Source: Deltaproteobacteria bacterium
Lineage (GTDB): Bacteria; Myxococcota_A; UBA9160; UBA4427
NCBI GenBank assembly: GCA_019310975.1
Contig: JAFDDH010000015.1
Span: 1 to 42,809 of the forward strand
Length of the DNA stretch: 42,809 bases
Reading direction: 5' to 3'
Part shown: positions 33,083 to 41,862 of the stretch, piece by piece
How positions within the stretch are numbered: the stretch's first letter is position 1
Layout of the letters: each line of letters starts with the position of its first letter
Made by a program: the position numbers and the translations under genes
The notes under the pieces: generated by a model
Databases searched by the model: none
Told to the model about the DNA's origin: nothing
What the model saw: only the letters and a program-made list of their open reading frames with translations

Positions 33083-34231
33083 TCACTTTCGATTCGCTCG
33101 TCTGTGCTCTCGCGCACGCTCGAAGTACGCCTCGAGTCGTTCCGCGACGCTCGGCCACGAGTAACGGAGCGCGGTCTTGCGCCCGGCCTCACCGATCCGC
33201 GCCAGCTGGACCGGGTCGCCGAGCATCTGCGAGAGCCCGGCGGCGAGAGGCGCCGCAGCGATCTCCTCCACCAGCCAGCCATCGACACCGTGGCTCACGA
33301 CGTCGCGATAGCCGGGAATCGCGAACGCCACCGGCGGACGCCCCGCCGCCATCGCCTCGAGCAACACGATGCCCTGGCTCTCCTGGCCGGTGGCCGGAGA
33401 GCAGAAGACGTCGCAGCCGGCGAAGTAGCCAGCCATATCCTCGGGCGGCGCGTAGCCTGCGAAGGTGATGTCCTTCGCAACCGCACCATCGGCGCCGAGC
33501 CCACGCGTCTCCTCCGCGACCTCCTCTTGATCGACGCCGACGATCACCAGGCGCGCCCCCGGCACCCGCTGACGAATCTCCGGGAATGCTTGCAGCAGCA
33601 GCGGCAGGCCCTTGCGCGGATCCGAGCGACCCACGAAGAGGATCGTCGGACGGCCGTCGTCCAGCTCGGACAACACCGGCGCATCCGGGCGGAAGCGCGC
33701 GGTGTCGACACCATTGGGAATGATCTCGTATTCGCCCGGGAAGTAGTGGGCGATGCTGCGACGGGCCTCGTTGGAGACTGCGATTCGGCCGTCGAGCCGG
33801 CGCCAGGCGGGTCCGGTGATCAACCCCAAGTGACCAAAGAGCGTATCCCACAGCAAGGAGGGCGTGAAGTTCGCGTGAAAGGTGCCGACTGTCGTGCACG
33901 GAGACGCATAGAGGGCAAAGAGGCCGAGGAAGGGATCCATCGGAGCGTGCACATGCACCAGGTCGAGCGTATGACGCGAAAGCAGCCGCCGGTACTCCAG
34001 CAGATAGCCGCCGAGCACCATGCGCGAGAGAGCGCCGTTGCTGGTAAATTTGTACTCGAAGCCCAGCCGCACGACATCGGGGCCCTCATCCTTCCAGCCC
34101 GGCGTGGCCGGTCCTGTGAAGATGACGACCTCGTGCCCGCGGCGCGTGAGCTCCTCGGCCTCGTGGTGAACGTGCTCCGAGATGCCCCCCGGCCACGGGC
34201 GGTAGTACTCCGTCACGATGCCGATTCGCAT
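33083..34231 (-). CDS. GT4-type glycosyltransferase (PimB-like)
   Basis: GT-B retaining glycosyltransferase of 382 residues. It starts MRIGIVTEYYRPWPGGISEH with the glycine-rich acceptor loop, then VHVHAPMDPFLGL, GTFHANFTP, IPNGVDTARFRP, ILFVGRSDPRKGL, and the donor site E-x7-E in GQESQGIVLLEAMAAG. The pattern resembles mannosyltransferases acting on phosphatidyl-inositol, so a lipid acceptor is plausible. The ATG has AGGAG 6 nt upstream. It is the first gene of the leftward phosphonate operon, 129 bp before the mutase fusion, which suggests that the phosphonate ends up on a glycolipid or glycan. Confidence 0.92.
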   Translation of the reverse strand: MRIGIVTEYYRPWPGGISEHVHHEAEELTRRGHEVVIFTGPATPGWKDEGPDVVRLGFEYKFTSNGALSRMVLGGYLLEYRRLLSRHTLDLVHVHAPMDPFLGLFALYASPCTTVGTFHANFTPSLLWDTLFGHLGLITGPAWRRLDGRIAVSNEARRSIAHYFPGEYEIIPNGVDTARFRPDAPVLSELDDGRPTILFVGRSDPRKGLPLLLQAFPEIRQRVPGARLVIVGVDQEEVAEETRGLGADGAVAKDITFAGYAPPEDMAGYFAGCDVFCSPATGQESQGIVLLEAMAAGRPPVAFAIPGYRDVVSHGVDGWLVEEIAAAPLAAGLSQMLGDPVQLARIGEAGRKTALRYSWPSVAERLEAYFERAREHRRANRK

Positions 34232-34592
34232 GTGAGCTCCTGTCACGAGCGATCTGTGCTGGGGCGATTGCTTCGCCCGGGTGGAGCAGCGCCGGGCTTC
34301 ACGATCTCGAGATGCGCCTGCGCCGGCCCGGGGTGGCCGGGTGTGATCTCGTCAGCTCTGTTTTTGGGGAGGGGCGGGGGGGGTAGTAGAGGGAGGAGAA
34401 ATCCACCTGGCGGCGCCCATGGGGCGCGACGCGGCAGACCCTATCACAGCTCCCAGAGCATCGCTGCGGCAGGAACCCGCAGGGAAGGGGCGCGCCGACG
34501 GATCCCTCGCAGAGTCCGTACCCGCTCTGGATCGATTGTCCGCTCGAGCACTGTGCGTGCGCCCTCGGGGCACATCGGTACCCTCTTCCCCC
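34232..34592. promoter_or_regulatory. Divergent intergenic region with a G-quadruplex-like run
   Basis: A 361-bp region between the starts of the glycosyltransferase operon (-) and the acetyltransferase operon (+). It has a 10-bp palindrome ATCTCGAGAT at 34304-34313 and a G-run array GGGGAGGGGCGGGGGGGG at 34366-34383, preceded by TTTTT. Both operon promoters should lie here; no convincing -10/-35 pair was recognised. A frame extending the acetyltransferase back to 34419 lacks family sequence. Confidence 0.6.
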
Positions 34593-35699
34593 ATGCTGAC
34601 CGTACGCCGCATGACGCCGGATGACATCGACGCGGCCGCCGATCTCACCGCACGCGTCTTCGCTGACGACGCCGAAGAGCAAGAGGGCATGTTCGCCCTG
34701 ATGCGCGCCGCGTATCAGAGCTGCCCCTTCATCCCACCGGACCTCTGCTGGATTGGTGTCGAGGACGAGCGCCTGGTGGTGAAGTGGCAGCTGCTCGACT
34801 TCCGAATGCGGATCGCTGGCACGGTGGTGCCGATCGCCGGCATCCAGGGTGTCGTGGCCGAGCCCGACGCCAATCACAAGGGCTACGCGATCCAGGCGTC
34901 GATTGCGGCCCTGAAGGACATTGGCGAGCTCGACTTCGATATGCTGGTGGGCTTCGCGCAGCGCGGCGGGCTCTACGCCAAGATCGGCGCCGTACCCGTC
35001 GCGGCCGAGTACGACCTCGAACTCGACGCGCGCGCGATCCCTCCGCTGCGCGTCGACCCCTTCCACGAATGGAATGAGCTCGCCGAGCTGCCCGCGCTCG
35101 TCGACCACTACAACGCCGGCAACGCAGAGCGTACGGGTCCGCTCGTGCGCACTGAGGCGCTCTGGCCGTGGCTCGTCCGCAAGCCGCCGGTGGTCCATAT
35201 GAGCGACGCCGGCTACATCGGCGTTCGCTACAACGAGGACGAGCTGGAGATTCGCGAGATCGCCGGCCAGGGCGAAGCCTTCCACGAGGCCGCCCTGCAC
35301 AAGCTGGCCGACCTCGCTCGCGAGCGCGGCGTGCGGCGCATCCGGGGCGCAGTCCCCGCCGACCATCCCCTCGTCGCCGCGGCCCTCCACTATGGGGCGC
35401 GCATCACGACCCATTATACCAAGCGCTCGGGCTGCATCTCGCTCTGCAACGCCCCACTACGGCTTCTGGGTCGCATCCAGGGCGCTCTCGACACACGCTT
35501 GCAGGGCTCGCGCCATCACAACGTGCACCTCGCGATCCAACAGATGTGCATGGGCTACAAGCCGGTGCGCACTCTGCTGCTCGAGCACGCGCGCGAGACC
35601 GGCTCCGCCTTGCCCGTGCTCGAGGATGAGAGCCTCGACATCCTGGAGACACTCTTTCCGCAGGGCCACCCCTTCATGTGGCAGACGGATCGTTACTGA
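34593..35699 (+). CDS. GNAT-type N-acetyltransferase (Eis-like)
   Basis: A 368-residue protein with a GNAT fold at the N-terminus: LTVRRMTPDDIDAAADL, the central strand VPIAGIQGVVAEPDANHKGY with an acetyl-CoA-binding loop, and FAQRGGLYAKIGAVPVA in place of the usual FYxxxGF. The second half (YIGVRYNEDELEIREIAG onward) looks like a second, more divergent GNAT unit, as in Eis-like tandem proteins. The stop overlaps the start of the next CDP-alcohol transferase by one base, so the two are made together. It could acetylate an amine, such as aminoethylphosphonate or a head group; this is inference. Confidence 0.72.
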   Translation: MLTVRRMTPDDIDAAADLTARVFADDAEEQEGMFALMRAAYQSCPFIPPDLCWIGVEDERLVVKWQLLDFRMRIAGTVVPIAGIQGVVAEPDANHKGYAIQASIAALKDIGELDFDMLVGFAQRGGLYAKIGAVPVAAEYDLELDARAIPPLRVDPFHEWNELAELPALVDHYNAGNAERTGPLVRTEALWPWLVRKPPVVHMSDAGYIGVRYNEDELEIREIAGQGEAFHEAALHKLADLARERGVRRIRGAVPADHPLVAAALHYGARITTHYTKRSGCISLCNAPLRLLGRIQGALDTRLQGSRHHNVHLAIQQMCMGYKPVRTLLLEHARETGSALPVLEDESLDILETLFPQGHPFMWQTDRY

Positions 35700-36331
35700 T
35701 GATCGACGAGCTCTACAAAGACAAGCTGGATCTGCTCTGGGACAAGCTCGGCCGCATCGTGGCGCGAACCGGACTCACCCCCAACGGCGTCACTCTGATC
35801 GGCTTCCTGCTCTGCAGCGTAAATGCGCTGGCGTTTACAAGGCACGGTGACATGCTCGTATTCGGCATCCTCGTGGCCGGGATCGAGCTACTCGACAATG
35901 TGGACGGTGCGGTGGCCCGCGTGACCGGAACCAGCTCGCTTACCGGCGCCTATCTCGACGCAACGACCGACCGCTACAAGGACTTCTTCATCCTGCTCGC
36001 CGTCGCCTGGGTGACCGGCTACTGGCTGGCCTGCATGTTCGCGGTCGCCGGCTCGCTCATCACCAGCTATGTCCACGCACGTGCCGCCATGCTCGGTGCT
36101 AGCGACGAGCCTGGTGGCGGCGGGCTACCGGATCTCTTCGAGCGCTTCGAACGCATCGCGACACTCTCGATTGGGCTGGTCCTCACCGCCTACGTCCCAC
36201 TCATTTGGGGACACGACCTGATCTGGTGGGTTGTCTGGGGCGTTGCGCTGATGACCCAGGTGACGGGTGCGCAGCGCTTCGTCCGTCGGCTCGGACAATT
36301 GCGCGCACTGGACGCCGCCACGAATGACTGA
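35699..36331 (+). CDS. CDP-alcohol phosphatidyltransferase family membrane enzyme (2)
   Basis: A 210-residue membrane enzyme with the full motif Asp66-x2-Asp69-Gly70-x2-Ala73-Arg74-x8-Gly83-x3-Asp87-x3-Asp91 and about five membrane segments (TLIGFLLCSVNALAF, FFILLAVAWVTGYWL, IGLVLTAYVPLIWG). The ATG at 35699 overlaps the acetyltransferase stop (TGATG). It differs clearly from the 236-residue paralogue at 26451, so it probably uses another acceptor or donor. It ends 15 bp from the convergent Stealth gene. With two such enzymes, one may make the lipid backbone (for example a phosphatidyl-polyol) and the other add the phosphonate. Confidence 0.92.
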   Translation: MIDELYKDKLDLLWDKLGRIVARTGLTPNGVTLIGFLLCSVNALAFTRHGDMLVFGILVAGIELLDNVDGAVARVTGTSSLTGAYLDATTDRYKDFFILLAVAWVTGYWLACMFAVAGSLITSYVHARAAMLGASDEPGGGGLPDLFERFERIATLSIGLVLTAYVPLIWGHDLIWWVVWGVALMTQVTGAQRFVRRLGQLRALDAATND

Positions 36332-36346
36332 CACGGGCGGTGCGGA

Positions 36347-37330
36347 CTAATGCTTCTCGAAACGTGAGGGCATTGGGTACGTGCGTTCGAGAAAGGCACT
36401 CACGAGCTTGACGACCCTCGGATTCGGATTGTCGTTGAAATTATCGTTGAGTGAATACCACTTGGGGCGGCGCAGCAGGATGTTCGCCAGACCGAAAACA
36501 TTCATGAACATCCAGTTCTCGACACCCAGATAGGTGACGTCGCGGTAGACCTGCCACTTCGGCACCGCCACGCCCTTGCCCTCATGGAGGAGCCAGTAGG
36601 GGTACATATGCTCCGCCGGGATGTTCTGCATCGAGCGGAAGCGGCTCGCCGAAGTCCTCTTCATTTCCTCCTTCCACTGCGCCGAGAAGTCGGCGAAGAG
36701 GCGCGTGTCGACAAAGAGCGGGCTGTGCTTGACGGAGCCGCGGCGCATGCGGCGATAGCGCTCGTTCAGCAATTGGTTCGAGTACGCCAGTCCGGCCTCC
36801 CATGGCGATTTTGTCGGATCCTCGTAGCCCGAGGCTGCGTCCGTCCCCTCCCATTTCATCCAGATCTTTGTCCGCCCATCGGATGCCATGAAGTCATCGA
36901 CCGTGGTCGCGCGCAGGAAGAGGCGATCGTCCTCGAGATAGAGGAAGCGCCGCGACACCCCCGGCAGCTTGTAGAGGTTGGCCACGATGGCAAAGGAATT
37001 GAAGGTGGGTAGGTCAGTCGGATCGAAGAACTCGTCGTGGTAGACGACGGTGAGCCCTTCGGCCTCGGTGTCGAGCCAGGCCGGGAGCTGTGGTCGCGTC
37101 GTGACGAGAAATATCCGGCGGATCCAGGGCGCGTACTGGACCAGCGAGCGAATGCTGTACTTGAGGATGTCGAGGTTGTCGCGGTAGCGATTGGGGTTGA
37201 GATCCTGCTTCTTGTCCGAGTATTGGTTCAGCAGCTCTGGGTAGCCTGGCCATGCGCCGTCCACCCAGGTGTAGACGACGTCCACCGGCTCGCTCGGAGC
37301 CCCGCCCCGGGGCTCCGCACGGGCGCTCAA
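36347..37330 (-). CDS. Stealth-family sugar-phosphate transferase
   Basis: A 327-residue Stealth protein; the family transfers hexose-1-phosphate to build phosphodiester-linked glycans such as capsules. The conserved regions are clear: CR1 DVVYTWVDG at residues 17-25, CR2 with YRDNLDILKYSIRSL and YAPWIRRIFLVT, then LPTFNS at 107-112 and YLEDD at 131-135. A later WMFMNVFGLANILL stretch fits CR3/CR4. The start is TTG at 37330, overlapping the stop of the TolC-like gene (TTGA), with a G-run 5-6 nt upstream. Coupling to an outer-membrane channel suggests its product is exported through it. Confidence 0.93.
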   Translation of the reverse strand: MSARAEPRGGAPSEPVDVVYTWVDGAWPGYPELLNQYSDKKQDLNPNRYRDNLDILKYSIRSLVQYAPWIRRIFLVTTRPQLPAWLDTEAEGLTVVYHDEFFDPTDLPTFNSFAIVANLYKLPGVSRRFLYLEDDRLFLRATTVDDFMASDGRTKIWMKWEGTDAASGYEDPTKSPWEAGLAYSNQLLNERYRRMRRGSVKHSPLFVDTRLFADFSAQWKEEMKRTSASRFRSMQNIPAEHMYPYWLLHEGKGVAVPKWQVYRDVTYLGVENWMFMNVFGLANILLRRPKWYSLNDNFNDNPNPRVVKLVSAFLERTYPMPSRFEKH

Positions 37331-38901
37331 ATCGGCCCCCCGATGCGCGCCTCGAGCTGCGCGATATTGGTCGCGTAGTCGACCAGTGCCTCGAGGAGCT
37401 GGCTCTCGGCGCGCACCAGATCCTCGTCCGCGTTCGTGATGTCGAGATTGTTGGAGAGACCCATCTCGAAGCGTCCGCGCGCGATCTCACCCTTGGAGCG
37501 CGCGCTCTCCACCTGGGCGGTCAGCATCTTGATCCGCTCGATGTTCTCGCGCAGGCGGATCTCGACCTCGCGCACCTCGAGATCGATGAGGCGCCGCTGC
37601 TGGGCCAGCTCACGCTTCATCTTATGGGTCTGGATCTCGGCCTGCCTGACCTGCGAGCGCGGCCCCACGTTGCCCAGCGGGATCTGGAACATCACGCCGG
37701 CGTTCCACGCATAGCTCGCCCAGTCGAAGCCAGGCTGGAAAGCGCCCTGCACATCGAGGCTGGGCAACGCGGCGTTCTTCGTGACTCGCAGTGTGAGATC
37801 CGCCTTCTCGATCTGGCTCTGCACCTTCATCATCTCGGGGCGTCGGTCGAGGGCGAGCCGAATCCAGCGCTGCAGCTGGATGTGGATCGGACGGAAGGGG
37901 ATCGTTCGATCCGTCACGTCCACCTGCACCGTAATCGGCAGGCCGATCACCTGGCGCAGTCGATTGCGCGCGAGCTCGAGATCCGCCCGCGCGCTGGCCA
38001 GCCGGGCCCGATTGCTGGCCTGGCTGATGTCGGCCGAGAGGACGTCGACCTTGCTGACGCGGCCGGCGTCGTAGAGCGCCGTCGAAGCATCGACGAGCTG
38101 CTGATCTCGCTCGAGTGCGGCCTGAATCACCTCGATCTGGCGCAGGGCACGGACCACCTGGTAGTAGGCGGCCTTGGTGTCCGCCGTAACGTGCAGGATC
38201 TCGGCGCTGAGCTCAGCGCGCGAAATCTCGTTGTCGTACTCGGCATCCAGAATCGAGCGGCGGGCCACGTAGGTGCGACCGCCGCGGAGTAGCGGCTGAC
38301 TGATCTCGATGCCGAGCCCGGCAATCTCGACCTCGGATTGGAGGTTTACACCAGGCGTCGGGTCGCCCACGACATCGTTGAAGAGATCACTGAACTCGCG
38401 CTGGTAGCCGACTCCCAGTCCGACGCGGCCGCCAGTGGGCATCTCCTGCCGAATCAGCGCCTGGGCATTTTGCGTGTCTGTGGACTCATCAGCCCGAAAA
38501 TCGTGGTTGATCTTCGTGCCCTTCGCGGCACCTCCGACCTCCAGCGAAGGATGGAACTTCGCCTTGGACTCGCGGATCGCTTCCTGGCTCTGCGCCTCGC
38601 TCAGCTCGATGATCTGCAGACCGAGATTCTGTTCGAGCGACGTCTTGACACTCTCCTCCAGGGAGAGCTCCCGAATCCGGGCCGGTACGGGCGCGGAGAC
38701 GTCGTCGCTCTGATCGATGATGAGGCGCACAGCGTCGAGGTCGAGGCGCGAGATCGAGCCCACATCGATGCCTTCTTCGAGCACGAGCGCCGAATCGCCT
38801 GCGGCATCAGCAGCGGCCACGGGCGCCACGAGCAGCAGCGCGAGTCCCACCGACGTGGCGCTTCCCAGGACTGAGAGCGCAAGCGCGCGAGTCAAGAGCA
38901 T
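37327..38901 (-). CDS. TolC-like outer-membrane efflux protein
   Basis: Outer-membrane channel subunit of 524 residues, trimeric in this family. The signal peptide (ALALSVLGSATSVGLALLLVAPVAAA) is followed by a spacer of about 40 residues. Two OEP repeats then follow: the first from LSLEESVKTSLEQNLGLQI with GLGIEISQPLLRGG, the second from IQLQRWIRLALDRRPEM with AGVMFQIPLGN. Long alpha-hairpins and a C-terminal NNLDITNADEDLVRAESQLL complete the pattern. The ATG at 38901 directly precedes the signal peptide; in-frame starts further up are rejected. It is the natural partner of the DevBCA-like exporter at 20.6-24.7 kb. Confidence 0.94.
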   Translation of the reverse strand: MLLTRALALSVLGSATSVGLALLLVAPVAAADAAGDSALVLEEGIDVGSISRLDLDAVRLIIDQSDDVSAPVPARIRELSLEESVKTSLEQNLGLQIIELSEAQSQEAIRESKAKFHPSLEVGGAAKGTKINHDFRADESTDTQNAQALIRQEMPTGGRVGLGVGYQREFSDLFNDVVGDPTPGVNLQSEVEIAGLGIEISQPLLRGGRTYVARRSILDAEYDNEISRAELSAEILHVTADTKAAYYQVVRALRQIEVIQAALERDQQLVDASTALYDAGRVSKVDVLSADISQASNRARLASARADLELARNRLRQVIGLPITVQVDVTDRTIPFRPIHIQLQRWIRLALDRRPEMMKVQSQIEKADLTLRVTKNAALPSLDVQGAFQPGFDWASYAWNAGVMFQIPLGNVGPRSQVRQAEIQTHKMKRELAQQRRLIDLEVREVEIRLRENIERIKMLTAQVESARSKGEIARGRFEMGLSNNLDITNADEDLVRAESQLLEALVDYATNIAQLEARIGGPI

Positions 38902-39227
38902 CGTTCCCCATCCGGCTGCGCACTCCGGAGCGCCCATGCTCGGACGCACAGCTTCGATGCGCCGGGAAGCTACCACACTTCGCTTCTTAGTCCGTAAAGA
39001 GAGGCGCCGTCGCTCCGCAGAGCGAGGAGGACCCAACAACATGTCTACGACACCTTCATGAATGCAGCGCTGCAGTACTCGGCGCACGGTCTGGTGATGG
39101 CCGCCTTCGGCGAGAGCATGTGGACAGCACGCATCCTGTCGGCTCGCTTCGCCGTCGCGAGCGTGCTGGCGACGCAGCGGCTGGGGCGTTTGATGACGGG
39201 GAGCCGCCGCGCGGGCGCCCAGCTTGC
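38902..39227. promoter_or_regulatory. Intergenic region upstream of the TolC-like gene
   Basis: A 326-bp region between the stop of the flavoprotein gene and the start of the TolC-like gene, both on the minus strand; the tolC-like/Stealth promoter should lie here. It includes a 12-bp perfect palindrome TGCAGCGCTGCA at 39063-39074. A + strand frame from 39058 crosses it, but shows no recognisable protein sequence. No terminator-like hairpin with a T-run was seen. Confidence 0.5.
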
Positions 39228-40319
39228 TCAGCCTGCGATTCCCCTCAGCACCGATCGCGCCTCGTCGGCGAGACCGCGAACGATCTCCGCCACCGGCTGG
39301 GGCCGGGTCACGAAGCTCACGCCCTGCCCCACTGCCTCGGTCATCAGGTCGGGCCGATGCGCGTCGTTGGCGCCCTGCAGATAGCTACTGGTGAGCAGCA
39401 TCTGGTAGGGGCTCTTCAGCGCCTCGGGCGCGTCCTCGCGCTCCCACTCCTCGGTCCAGGGGCATTCGAGCACGCGCATGGTCTTGCCCGATATGCAGTC
39501 GGTGCGCGTCGTCTCGTCGCCGCTCGCGCGCAGGATGCGCTCCTTTACGACCGGGTCGACGTCCGACTCCTCGCTCGCGAGCCACACCGTCCCAGTCCAC
39601 ACGCCGGCGGCGCCGAGGCAGAGCATGGCCGCCAGATGCCGACCCGTCGTGATGCCGCCCGCCGCGATCACCGGCACGTCCCCGGCGGCGGCCACCACCT
39701 CCGGAACGATGGAGAAGGTGCCCACACCGCCCGTGTGGCCCGCGGCGTCATAGCCCTGGGCGACGATCATGTCGGCGCCACGCTCGATCTGGCGCACGGC
39801 CTGCTGGGTGGCTCCGACCAGCGCGATCAGCCGCATGCCGCGCTCGTGCGCCGCCTCGAAGAGGAAGTCGGGCGCACCGAGCCCGGTGGCGATCACTGGG
39901 ATCTTCGCATCGAGCAGCGTGTCGATCTGCCGCTGGGCGATCTTCTGGTTGAGACCACTCCAGCGGCGCAGCGCGACGTCGTTCTTCGGCTCCGGGACCT
40001 GGTACTTCTCCTTGATGCGCTGCGCAAAGTCGCGATGGGCGGCGGGGATCTCGGCCAGCAGCTCGTCGGGACCGGCCGTGCTGGGCGAGCGGGCCGGCAA
40101 CACGAGGTCGATGCCGAAGTTCGAATGTCCGAGCTCGTCGCGCACCCAGCCGATGTCGCGCTCGATCTCGTCGCGTGTGCGCAGGGCCTCGCCGAGCACC
40201 GCAAAGGCGCCGTTCCGGCTCGCCGCCACTGCCACCTCACGCGAGTGCGTGAAGCAGATGATCGGCAGCTCGACCTCGAGCAGGTCGCAGAGCCGGGTGT
40301 GGAGGGGATTGTTGGACAT
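39228..40319 (-). CDS. Nitronate monooxygenase-like FMN-dependent flavoprotein
   Basis: A 363-residue TIM-barrel flavoprotein of the nitronate monooxygenase (2-nitropropane dioxygenase) family. Motifs: LEVELPIICFTHS at the start, MIVAQGYDAAGHTGGVGTFS containing the family's active-site His, DVPVIAAGGITTGRHLAAML, and LGAAGVWTGTVWLAS for FMN phosphate binding. The ATG at 40319 is the best start; the long upstream frame is low-complexity. Members oxidise alkyl nitronates such as propionate-3-nitronate, though many of this subgroup are uncharacterised. It is divergent from the esterase and not visibly tied to the phosphonate genes. Confidence 0.92.
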   Translation of the reverse strand: MSNNPLHTRLCDLLEVELPIICFTHSREVAVAASRNGAFAVLGEALRTRDEIERDIGWVRDELGHSNFGIDLVLPARSPSTAGPDELLAEIPAAHRDFAQRIKEKYQVPEPKNDVALRRWSGLNQKIAQRQIDTLLDAKIPVIATGLGAPDFLFEAAHERGMRLIALVGATQQAVRQIERGADMIVAQGYDAAGHTGGVGTFSIVPEVVAAAGDVPVIAAGGITTGRHLAAMLCLGAAGVWTGTVWLASEESDVDPVVKERILRASGDETTRTDCISGKTMRVLECPWTEEWEREDAPEALKSPYQMLLTSSYLQGANDAHRPDLMTEAVGQGVSFVTRPQPVAEIVRGLADEARSVLRGIAG

Positions 40320-40484
40320 CTCGTCTCTCGGGTTCTCGGGTCTCTCGCCACGCCAGGTCGTGCGACTCGGGCGCCGACGGGCCGCAGAGCATACCCTTGA
40401 TCCCGAGATCGCATCCGGGCCCCGGCCAGCCAGCACGGGCCGGTTCCGATCGGTACTTTCTGCTGTCCTCGAGGAGACCTTCAC

Positions 40485-41750
40485 ATGATTCCCTGGCTCT
40501 TCCTGGCCGTCACGGTCTGGGGCGCGCTCTTCACCTTCAACGCCTACCTGCCGCAGCGCCGCACCGGCCCCTTCATCATCCCCAGCTTCTTTGCCGGCTG
40601 GCTCACATCGGAGCTCTCCGCCCATCACTTTGCCTGGCAGCTGATCGCCACCGTGGCCTTCATCTGGGCCGGTGCGCTGGAGGCCTGGCCCGGCTGGATG
40701 GGTCTCGGCATCACGCTCGTCTCGTGGGCCGCGTTGCTGGCGTTGGTCCCGATTTCACGGCGAGCCGAGCCAGTCCTCGAAGCCTCGCTGGCGGCGGCAC
40801 TCGGCCCGCAATATCGCGAGCGCATCGATGCCGATCTGATCGAGAAGATCGAGCAGACGCCACCCCCGCCGCATCGTCCTCTGAACCCCTTTCGCTTCGG
40901 CCACGCGGACGTGGAGGTCGTGCGCGACATCGCCTACGTGCCGGGCGGCGGCATCCGCAATCGCCTCGACATCTACAAGCCCAAGGCCGGCTGCGAGCGC
41001 GCGCCGGTCCTTCTGCAGGTGCACGGCGGCGGCTGGACGATCGGCAACAAGCGCGAGCAGGCGCTGCCCTTGATGACCCATCTGGCGCAGCAGGGATGGA
41101 TCTGCGTGACGGCCAACTACAGATTGAGCCCAAGCGCCACATTCCCCGACCACCTCGTCGACCTGAAGCGCGCGATTGGCTGGATCCGTCAGAAGATCGC
41201 CTCCCACGGCGGCGACCCCAACTACATCGCTGTCACCGGCGGCTCCGCGGGTGGACACCTCTCCGCCATGCTGGCTCTGACGGCCAACGATCCCGAGTAT
41301 CAGCCCGGATTCGAAGACGTGGACACGCGCGTCGACTCGGCGGTGCCCTTCTACGGCGTCTACGATTTCTCGAATCACTACCGCCTGCAGGCGGGTGGGG
41401 GCATGGACGCCTTCATCTCACGCTATGTGCTGAAGAAGGATCCTGTGGCCGATGTGGAGGACTTCCGACGCGCCTCACCGATGCACCGCATGCATCCGGA
41501 CGCGCCGCCCTTCTTCGTCATCCACGGCAGCCACGACAGCCTGGCCTCGGTCGAGGAGGCACGCCACTTCGCCCAGGCCCTGCAGCAGATCTCGAAGCAA
41601 CCGGTCGCCTATGCAGAAATTCCCGGCGCGCAGCACGCCTTCGAAATCTTCCACTCTCTGCGCACCAGCGTGGTCGTGCAGGCCGTCGACCGCTTCCTGG
41701 CCTGGAACTACTCCCGCTACCGCGAGAGCGGCCGCGGCGGTGCCCCGTAG
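40485..41750 (+). CDS. Membrane-anchored alpha/beta-hydrolase (HSL-type esterase)
   Basis: A 421-residue esterase/lipase. Two or three hydrophobic N-terminal segments (IPWLFLAVTVWGALFTFNAYL, FAWQLIATVAFIWAGAL, LGITLVSWAALLALVPI) anchor it in the inner membrane. The catalytic domain has the HGGGW oxyanion motif of the hormone-sensitive lipase family, the nucleophile in VTGGSAGGHLSAM, Asp in FVIHGSHDSL and His in GAQHAFEIFHS. The ATG has GAGGAG about 8 nt upstream. It may hydrolyse a lipid or xenobiotic ester. Hairpin copy 3 begins 113 nt beyond its stop. Confidence 0.92.
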   Translation: MIPWLFLAVTVWGALFTFNAYLPQRRTGPFIIPSFFAGWLTSELSAHHFAWQLIATVAFIWAGALEAWPGWMGLGITLVSWAALLALVPISRRAEPVLEASLAAALGPQYRERIDADLIEKIEQTPPPPHRPLNPFRFGHADVEVVRDIAYVPGGGIRNRLDIYKPKAGCERAPVLLQVHGGGWTIGNKREQALPLMTHLAQQGWICVTANYRLSPSATFPDHLVDLKRAIGWIRQKIASHGGDPNYIAVTGGSAGGHLSAMLALTANDPEYQPGFEDVDTRVDSAVPFYGVYDFSNHYRLQAGGGMDAFISRYVLKKDPVADVEDFRRASPMHRMHPDAPPFFVIHGSHDSLASVEEARHFAQALQQISKQPVAYAEIPGAQHAFEIFHSLRTSVVVQAVDRFLAWNYSRYRESGRGGAP

Positions 41751-41862
41751 AGAGAAACCCCACCCTGTCGCAGAGCATCCCCCTCACACAAATGCCACAT
41801 CGAACCTCTCGAGAATGCGAACCCCATTCACGCATCGAGGACGTCCATCTTCCGACGTCCGA

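Noticed and set aside
39058-39384. Small + strand ORF (108 codons) between the TolC-like and flavoprotein genes
   Set aside because: It runs into the 3' end of the flavoprotein gene in antisense, with no recognisable domain or strong ribosome site.
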